This document shows, piece after piece, positions 1 to 4,774 of a stretch of DNA of 12,070 bases. This DNA comes from Caedibacter sp052030685 (lineage in GTDB: Bacteria; Pseudomonadota; Gammaproteobacteria; Francisellales; Francisellaceae), in NCBI RefSeq assembly GCF_052030685.1, contig NZ_JBQAJM010000044.1:1-12070 (forward strand), given 5' to 3'. The translations under genes and the position numbers were made by a program. The notes beneath the pieces were generated by a model. That model did not search any database and was not told where the DNA came from. It worked only from the letters and a program-made list of their open reading frames with translations. Numbering within the stretch: position 1 is the first letter of the stretch; each line of letters starts with the position of its first letter.

Positions 1-2060
1 CCTATGCGGCAGTGAACGTGATGCGGCAGATGGAATTAAAGGAATTAAATTTCTAAGCTGCCTATGCGGCAGTGAACTATTGGTGCAATAGTGTGGGGCG
101 TTGTTGTTTTTTCTAAGCTGCCTATGCGGCAGTGAACTATTAAGACAGCTTGGCTACAAATTAAATGACTTTCTAAGCTGCCTATGCGGCAGTGAACTAT
201 TGGTGCATTATTGTGGGGCGTTGTTGTTTTTTCTAAGCTGCCTATGCGGCAGTGAACAAGATTATTAAGCAATGTATCGATAATAAGACTTTCTAAGCTG
301 CCTATGCGGCAGTGAACATTGGTGCGTTAGTGTGGGGCGTTGTTGTTTTTTTCTAAGCTGCCTATGCGGCAGTGAACGTGATGCGGCAGATGGAATTAAA
401 GGAATTAAATTTCTAAGCTGCCTATGCGGCAGTGAACGTGGTGCAGATCAAGATATTATAGATGCCATATTTCTAAGCTGCCTATGCGGCAGTGAACCTA
501 CTGCTTGTGCGGGTGGTAATGGTGGTAGTTTTCTAAGCTGCCTATGCGGCAGTGAACTTAAATAAAGAACCATACTATTCAAATTTAATTTTCTAAGCTG
601 CCTATGCGGCAGTGAACAATGACATACGTAAGTTTGCATGTATACGGACTTTCTAAGCTGCCTATGCGGCAGTGAACATAAACTTTAACGGATCATCTAC
701 TTATTTAGGTTTCTAAGCTGCCTATGCGGCAGTGAACTCTACCTATACCTACCATATCAGCTACCATCTGTTTCTAAGCTGCCTATGCGGCAGTGAACAA
801 GGCGGTGGCAAATGGCAAGAAAAGTATTTATTTCTAAGCTGCCTATGCGGCAGTGAACTATCTAAACTGCTAATAAAAAAGCGACGCTCATTTCTAAGCT
901 GCCTATGCGGCAGTGAACTGGCGGATTGAACATCAATATCAATGCAGATATTTCTAAGCTGCCTATGCGGCAGTGAACTACTAAACGGTCTATCTGATAC
1001 TATATCACTATTTCTAAGCTGCCTATGCGGCAGTGAACAAACGAAATATTAGAATATGACGGTACTAAGTTTTCTAAGCTGCCTATGCGGCAGTGAACGT
1101 AAGGTTTGCCCTGAGCTTTAGCAGCTTCAATTTCTAAGCTGCCTATGCGGCAGTGAACTTCAATGTATTGAGGTGCTTGGTACTTGAACTTTTCTAAGCT
1201 GCCTATGCGGCAGTGAACAATTAACATCAGCATCATGAGTTAAATGCAAGTTTCTAAGCTGCCTATGCGGCAGTGAACATTGTGATATTGAACGATTGAT
1301 TTTGATGAATTTTCTAAGCTGCCTATGCGGCAGTGAACTCAAGCCATCCTCATCAATTTTATATTTATAATTTCTAAGCTGCCTATGCGGCAGTGAACCA
1401 TCTTAATCATCCATGTACTCTATCCTTAATTTTCTAAGCTGCCTATGCGGCAGTGAACGCTCATCACCAGTCTAATCCTTGTATTTACTATTTCTAAGCT
1501 GCCTATGCGGCAGTGAACCAAACTATGATAGATGCAGCAAATTAAATGATTTTCTAAGCTGCCTATGCGGCAGTGAACATAATATGCCAATAATACCAAA
1601 TAGTGGTTTATTTCTAAGCTGCCTATGCGGCAGTGAACTAGAATGCTACCTAGTGATATAGTATCAGATATTTCTAAGCTGCCTATGCGGCAGTGAACTC
1701 ATAGAATTCGTACTGCTCACACAACTCTTCTTTCTAAGCTGCCTATGCGGCAGTGAACTTAAACAGCGCAAGGTACGGATGCACTACGATTTTCTAAGCT
1801 GCCTATGCGGCAGTGAACCAAGCAGTGTATCGATAATAAGACTGGAGCAATTTCTAAGCTGCCTATGCGGCAGTGAACGAGTACTCCTGCTCTGTACTGT
1901 CAAACTTATTACTTTCTAAGCTGCCTATGCGGCAGTGAACAACATGCCCTGCTTCTTTTCCTGACTTCTTACTTTCTAAGCTGCCTATGCGGCAGTGAAC
2001 TTAGTATAAAACATCATGGCGAAAGTATTGATTTTCTAAGCTGCCTATGCGGCAGTGAAC
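1..2060 (-). CRISPR. Type I-F CRISPR array, 34 full + 1 partial repeat, truncated by the window edge
   Basis: The 28-bp repeat, read on the minus strand, is GTTCA, stem CTGCC, loop GCATA, stem GGCAG, then tail CTTAGAAA. This is the classic type I-F repeat with a 5-bp Cas6f hairpin; cutting 3' of the hairpin would leave the 8-nt handle CUUAGAAA. Full repeats start at 50 and then every 60 bp to 710; at 771 and then every 60 bp to 1851; and at 1913, 1973 and 2033. A 17-bp partial repeat occupies 1-17. I see no mismatch in any copy, including the leader-proximal one, so no degenerate trailer end is visible and the array continues to the left. There are 34 spacers: 32 bp each except 738-770 (33 bp) and 1879-1912 (34 bp). 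Hairpin orientation and leader position both indicate minus-strand transcription, so spacer 2001-2032 is the newest. Spacer relationships are given in the findings. Open reading frames across the array repeat peptides such as VHCRIGSLE and are not genes. Confidence 0.99.
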
Positions 2061-2074
2061 AGCAATTTTAATGC

Positions 2075-2087
2075 GTAAGACGCTTAC
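2075..2087. promoter_or_regulatory. Small dyad (GTAAG/CTTAC) next to the first repeat
   Basis: A 5-bp inverted repeat with a 3-nt centre ends 14 bp before the leader-proximal repeat. It could be a leader motif read by the Cas1/Cas2-3 integrase, or a hairpin at the 5' end of a transcript started at the nearby TATAAT box. No function can be assigned from sequence alone. Confidence 0.3.
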
Positions 2088-2096
2088 AGCACATGG

Positions 2097-2126
2097 ATTA
2101 TAATGCGATTACTTTGTTTTTACCAA
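2097..2126 (-). promoter_or_regulatory. Candidate array-proximal promoter
   Basis: The minus strand carries TTGGTA, an 18-bp spacer and a perfect TATAAT, placing a start near 2090, about 30 nt before the first repeat. The -10 box is the best in the leader and the -35 matches four of six positions. Transcripts from here would lack boxA, so the two candidate promoters would give differently protected pre-crRNAs. Confidence 0.4.
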
Positions 2127-2144
2127 TATTTTTCATCCACCACC

Positions 2145-2157
2145 AAAAGCCTTGATT
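2145..2157 (-). promoter_or_regulatory. IHF-like binding site in leader
   Basis: The minus strand reads AATCAAGGCTTTT, which fits the IHF consensus WATCAA-N4-TTR at every specified position except the last. It sits about 85 bp from the first repeat. IHF bending of the leader directs spacer integration in type I-E and has been reported for type I-F. The motif is short and degenerate and the region is AT-rich, so chance is possible. Confidence 0.3.
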
Positions 2158-2164
2158 TTATTAG

Positions 2165-2178
2165 ATTGTTAAAGAACG
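2165..2178 (-). promoter_or_regulatory. boxA-like antitermination element in the CRISPR leader
   Basis: The minus strand reads CGTTCTTTAACAAT. Against the rRNA boxA consensus TGCTCTTTAACA it matches 10 of 12 positions, with the core CTTTAACA intact. BoxA RNA recruits the NusB/NusE antitermination complex and protects untranslated transcripts from Rho. A boxA upstream of CRISPR arrays has been described in some enteric bacteria and Vibrio, where it keeps distal spacers expressed. It lies about 105 nt before the first repeat, on the transcribed strand, ahead of an array at least 35 repeats long. It works only if transcription starts upstream of it. Confidence 0.6.
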
Positions 2179-2184
2179 ATAAAA

Positions 2185-2214
2185 ATTTTGGGTAAAACCC
2201 CATGCTAATGACAA
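2185..2214 (-). promoter_or_regulatory. Candidate upstream promoter for pre-crRNA
   Basis: Directly after the cas6f stop codon the minus strand has TTGTCA (five of six -35 positions), an 18-bp spacer and CAAAAT (four of six -10 positions). Transcription would start near 2178, at the edge of boxA. Read-through from the cas operon is an alternative way to transcribe boxA. This is a motif call only, with a weak -10. Confidence 0.3.
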
Positions 2215-2215
2215 A

Positions 2216-2770
2216 TTAATCAAACCATGGAATCGTTGCCTCCTTACTTAAACCAAAAAAGTCAAACTGACCTGAAGTAGGATGATCTTGTAACTCACCA
2301 AATGCAATATAACGACGATGTTTATGCCCATTTGATGCGCTCACCAGCTCAAGATAAGGGTTATCTAAACCTTGATTATACATTTTTGCTTTGTACTGTT
2401 TAACCTCATCTACTGAGATTGAGCCACGCTTTTGCAAACGCTTTAGCTTTGCATTACTCATGGTAGTTTGTACTCTTGAGATGGTGCGAAATTTAGCGCC
2501 TGCTGGTACTAACTGTATTTCACTTATCTTACAATAACCATGCATTCCATCTATCCAATTTGAATTTTGTAATTTTTGCAAAGTTGTTCGATCACTATGA
2601 ATACGTAATACATTGCCTAGCGTTATGCTATACTTGGGAAAACTAACTCCAATGTTAGTTAAATTCAGATCACAAAGCGCTTTATGAAGCTTGGTATAGA
2701 TATTATTTAATAAAAAATTTAGACGCATTTCCGCATCAGGCTTGATAACAATATTTAAATAATAATTCAT
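2216..2770 (-). CDS. cas6f: Cas6f (Csy4) crRNA-processing endoribonuclease
   Basis: This metal-independent ribonuclease binds the repeat hairpin, cuts at its 3' base and stays on the 3' end of the mature crRNA as a subunit of the surveillance complex. The 184 residues fit the family (P. aeruginosa Csy4 has 187). Landmarks align with my recollection of Csy4: N-terminal YYLNIVIKPD; KLHKAL with His29 at the catalytic position; IGVSFP at 40-45; LRIHSD at 55-60; ISRVQ at 97-101; SASNG with Ser144 at the place of catalytic Ser148; and the terminal GLSKEATIPWF. The residue aligned with Csy4 Tyr176 is Phe172, a conservative change near the active site. The ATG is 9 bp after the cas5fv stop, with GGAG 5 nt upstream. 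It is the last gene of the operon and is followed by the leader. The repeat next door is exactly the stem-loop this family cuts. Confidence 0.97.
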   Translation of the reverse strand: MNYYLNIVIKPDAEMRLNFLLNNIYTKLHKALCDLNLTNIGVSFPKYSITLGNVLRIHSDRTTLQKLQNSNWIDGMHGYCKISEIQLVPAGAKFRTISRVQTTMSNAKLKRLQKRGSISVDEVKQYKAKMYNQGLDNPYLELVSASNGHKHRRYIAFGELQDHPTSGQFDFFGLSKEATIPWFD

Positions 2771-2779
2771 ATTATCTCC

Positions 2780-3796
2780 TTAACGTATATCAATATGAGA
2801 AACATAAGCAAGACCTTTTTTACCTAAATAAAAAGCTGAAACTCCTGCATTGTCGATCATTGTTTTCAACTCGACAGCTCTTTCAGACGAAATATTTAAG
2901 TGAATGACTAATTGACCAGAAGCTTTTGAAAGTAAATGCTTTACCTTACCTTCCCCTTTGACGAATTCTTCTCTCACATAGGGATTGCCATATATCAACT
3001 TTTTTGAACCAGTAGTATATTTGTCCATAAAGTCTTTCGGGGTAAAACCGTTGTTTGAAATACCGCTTATTCCTCCCATTTTCGATTTTGCTGTCTGCAT
3101 GTCATATATTTTTCCAAGGCGTTCTAATTGAAGATACAAAGCAGAGCAATACATGCTGAGTAAAATAATTTGTCCTTTGGAATTCAATGGTTTGTACTTT
3201 TCAAATTGAGTTTGCAAGTACTCTGCAGCCTCTTTTGCTTTACTTTGACTATCAACTGGCTTTAGTTTTTTGATCTTTTCAAGCATGCTCATAATTCCTA
3301 AGGGATCAAGCGCAACCCCCACAGGTGCGTAACGATTCTCAAGAATAAAATCAAACAATTCAGTGGGCTCTAGTCCTAACACCCCCCAAAATAAAGGAGA
3401 ATAATCAGACTGAAAAATTGGGTCATTAACTCGAATCATTCCAGTAAATGCATTTTGATCTGTACTTCCTTTCATATTTCGAATGTAGGCAATCTCCTGA
3501 CTTATTACCTTAGGATTGTCTTCAAAAGCTATACTACTTTCAATATCGGCGAAGTAATTTTTTATTCCATCACTTTCAGATTTAGCTTGATAGAGTTTTC
3601 GTTGATCACCAATCAACCTATGCAACACTCCCATCACAGTATTATTGGTGACTTGCCGAGATATAAAGTTTTGGGATTTGCTTAGTTCAGTCATCGAAGC
3701 AACAAAATTTCTCCCTTTTTTAGGCAATGGCTCATCGTTACCACCATCTAAAAACGAGTTGCGCCAAGATGCCTCATAGTCAATGACAATTTTCAT
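2780..3796 (-). CDS. cas5fv: Cas5fv, the I-F2 variant Cas5 subunit
   Basis: In the Shewanella putrefaciens I-Fv complex this protein caps the 5' handle of the crRNA and, through an added helical domain, recognises the PAM, replacing the missing Cas8f. The 338 residues are longer than a typical Cas5. Recognisable conserved stretches include VMGVLHRLIGDQRKLYQA (about 54-71), a segment with IRNM, GSTDQNAFTG and MIRVNDP (about 105-127), FWGVLGL (136-142), GGISGIS (about 241-247), KDFMDKYTTG and the C-terminal GVSAFYLGKKGLAYVS. These match the I-Fv Cas5 as I remember it, not Csy2. The middle (about 150-235) is helix-rich and more variable. The ATG follows AAGGA by 6 nt, and that SD overlaps the cas7fv stop codon, suggesting translational coupling. 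Identity rests on remembered family sequence plus gene order. Confidence 0.92.
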   Translation of the reverse strand: MKIVIDYEASWRNSFLDGGNDEPLPKKGRNFVASMTELSKSQNFISRQVTNNTVMGVLHRLIGDQRKLYQAKSESDGIKNYFADIESSIAFEDNPKVISQEIAYIRNMKGSTDQNAFTGMIRVNDPIFQSDYSPLFWGVLGLEPTELFDFILENRYAPVGVALDPLGIMSMLEKIKKLKPVDSQSKAKEAAEYLQTQFEKYKPLNSKGQIILLSMYCSALYLQLERLGKIYDMQTAKSKMGGISGISNNGFTPKDFMDKYTTGSKKLIYGNPYVREEFVKGEGKVKHLLSKASGQLVIHLNISSERAVELKTMIDNAGVSAFYLGKKGLAYVSHIDIR

Positions 3797-3805
3797 TTCT
3801 TATCC

Positions 3806-4750
3806 TTATTTTGCATAGAAGTAAGTGGCGAAATGGCTTTCTGGCTGTAGTGCAATTTGCTCCGGTGCCCGCTTAATACGCATCATCTGATTGCTGTCAT
3901 TGTAGTCTACTACAATTTCATCAACATACATATATGACTTCGCTTGGCGAATTGATAGATTTCCAAGCATTTCTAATGTGGTTTCAATTAGCGCTTGTAC
4001 AGAGTCTTCGTTCAGCAAAATTCCAGCTTCACCCACTTCGAATATTGTTCCTTTACGCACATAATTCGTATGAAACGAAGCTTTAGGGTTTAGTACACTA
4101 TTGAGACTTTTAATAAAGTCCTCAATCTCTTTTGCAAGGGATTCTCCCTGATCATCTTTAATCACCATAGCTGCACGATCAAACTTATTATCAAGCGAAA
4201 TAAACTGCAATTGCTCAATACTAATTGAGCCGTAGGAAATATATTTGGTATCACCGAAGGTAGTTTTAGAAAAGAAAGATGAGCTATCTCGCTCTCCAGC
4301 CTGACCAAACTGTTCAAAATTACCGTTACCCAACTGATCAACAAAATCTTCTAAAAGTAATGGACTTGTACGCTTACACTGGCTAGACGGTACAACATAG
4401 CCTCGGATTAACCCAGTGATTGAGGATAATACTTTTTCCAAATTCTTTTCTGCCGCAAAATGTAGATCAAATGCCTGAGCACGGAATAGGTGGTGACGAA
4501 TACAGTTCTGACTGATATACAGCGGAGTTTCCTTAAAGTTGATATCCGAGGCCTCCTTTTTATATTTATACCCTGTCTCATCTTTTATTTTTCCCGTAAG
4601 GTTTGTATACCCCCTAAGTTTTGGCAAAGTATGGTTATCAACCGTACGACCTTCATTGCTTAATGTTGTTGGTCCATTCCAATTGACCACACCATGCCCC
4701 AATGCTGTGATTTTAAAATCAACGCTTTTAATACCTGTAATTTTTTCCAT
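3806..4750 (-). CDS. cas7fv: Cas7fv, the I-F2 backbone subunit
   Basis: Multiple copies of this subunit polymerise along the crRNA spacer and form the filament that base-pairs with target DNA. The protein has 314 residues. Its N-terminus carries IKSVDFKITALGHGVVNWNG followed by NHTLPKLRGYTNLTGK. Next come ETPLYISQNCIRHHLFRAQ (about 74-92), ITGLIRGYVVPSSQCKRTSP, EDFVDQLGNGNFEQFGQAG, SSFFSKTTFGDT, the YISYGSISIEQLQFISLD stretch and a C-terminal YMYVDEIVVDYNDS. These are the conserved blocks I recall from the S. putrefaciens CN-32 I-Fv Cas7 and differ from canonical Csy3. It is the first effector gene after cas2-3 (24-bp gap), with AGAGGA 7 nt before the ATG. High conservation fits a multicopy structural subunit. 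Confidence 0.95.
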   Translation of the reverse strand: MEKITGIKSVDFKITALGHGVVNWNGPTTLSNEGRTVDNHTLPKLRGYTNLTGKIKDETGYKYKKEASDINFKETPLYISQNCIRHHLFRAQAFDLHFAAEKNLEKVLSSITGLIRGYVVPSSQCKRTSPLLLEDFVDQLGNGNFEQFGQAGERDSSSFFSKTTFGDTKYISYGSISIEQLQFISLDNKFDRAAMVIKDDQGESLAKEIEDFIKSLNSVLNPKASFHTNYVRKGTIFEVGEAGILLNEDSVQALIETTLEMLGNLSIRQAKSYMYVDEIVVDYNDSNQMMRIKRAPEQIALQPESHFATYFYAK

Positions 4751-4774
4751 TTTTATATCCTCTTTTTGATTAAT

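Larger units (their letters stand above)
2061..2215 (-). promoter_or_regulatory. CRISPR leader between cas6f and the array
   Basis: This AT-rich, gene-free stretch lies between the cas6f stop codon and the first repeat on the strand from which the array is read, so it is the leader. Read in that direction it holds a TTGTCA promoter-like element, a short GGGT/ACCC hairpin, a boxA-like motif, an IHF-like site, a TATAAT box and a GTAAG/CTTAC dyad about 15 bp before the first repeat. The leader assignment is secure from position and repeat orientation. The individual elements are motif calls made by eye. Confidence 0.85.

Noticed and set aside
138..1550. Shared AAATTAAATGA in spacers 138-169 and 1519-1550
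   Set aside because: Only 11 bp of low-complexity AT-rich sequence with unrelated flanks; consistent with chance.
1..1661. Open reading frames of 60-78 codons across the CRISPR array with repeated peptides (VHCRIGSLE, FLSCLCGSE, SLPHRQLR)
   Set aside because: They are translations of the 28-bp repeat in three frames and end at random in spacers. There are no ribosome binding sites and no codon signal.
2181..2203. Possible terminator after cas6f (GGGT/ACCC hairpin followed by T-rich DNA on the minus strand)
   Set aside because: The stem is only 4 bp and AAAA separates it from the T-run. A terminator here would also block read-through into the array.
2216..4750. Canonical I-F1 assignment (Csy1-Csy2-Csy3-Csy4)
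   Set aside because: No csy1 is present, and the two middle proteins carry I-Fv Cas7 and Cas5 sequence blocks in the I-F2 order.
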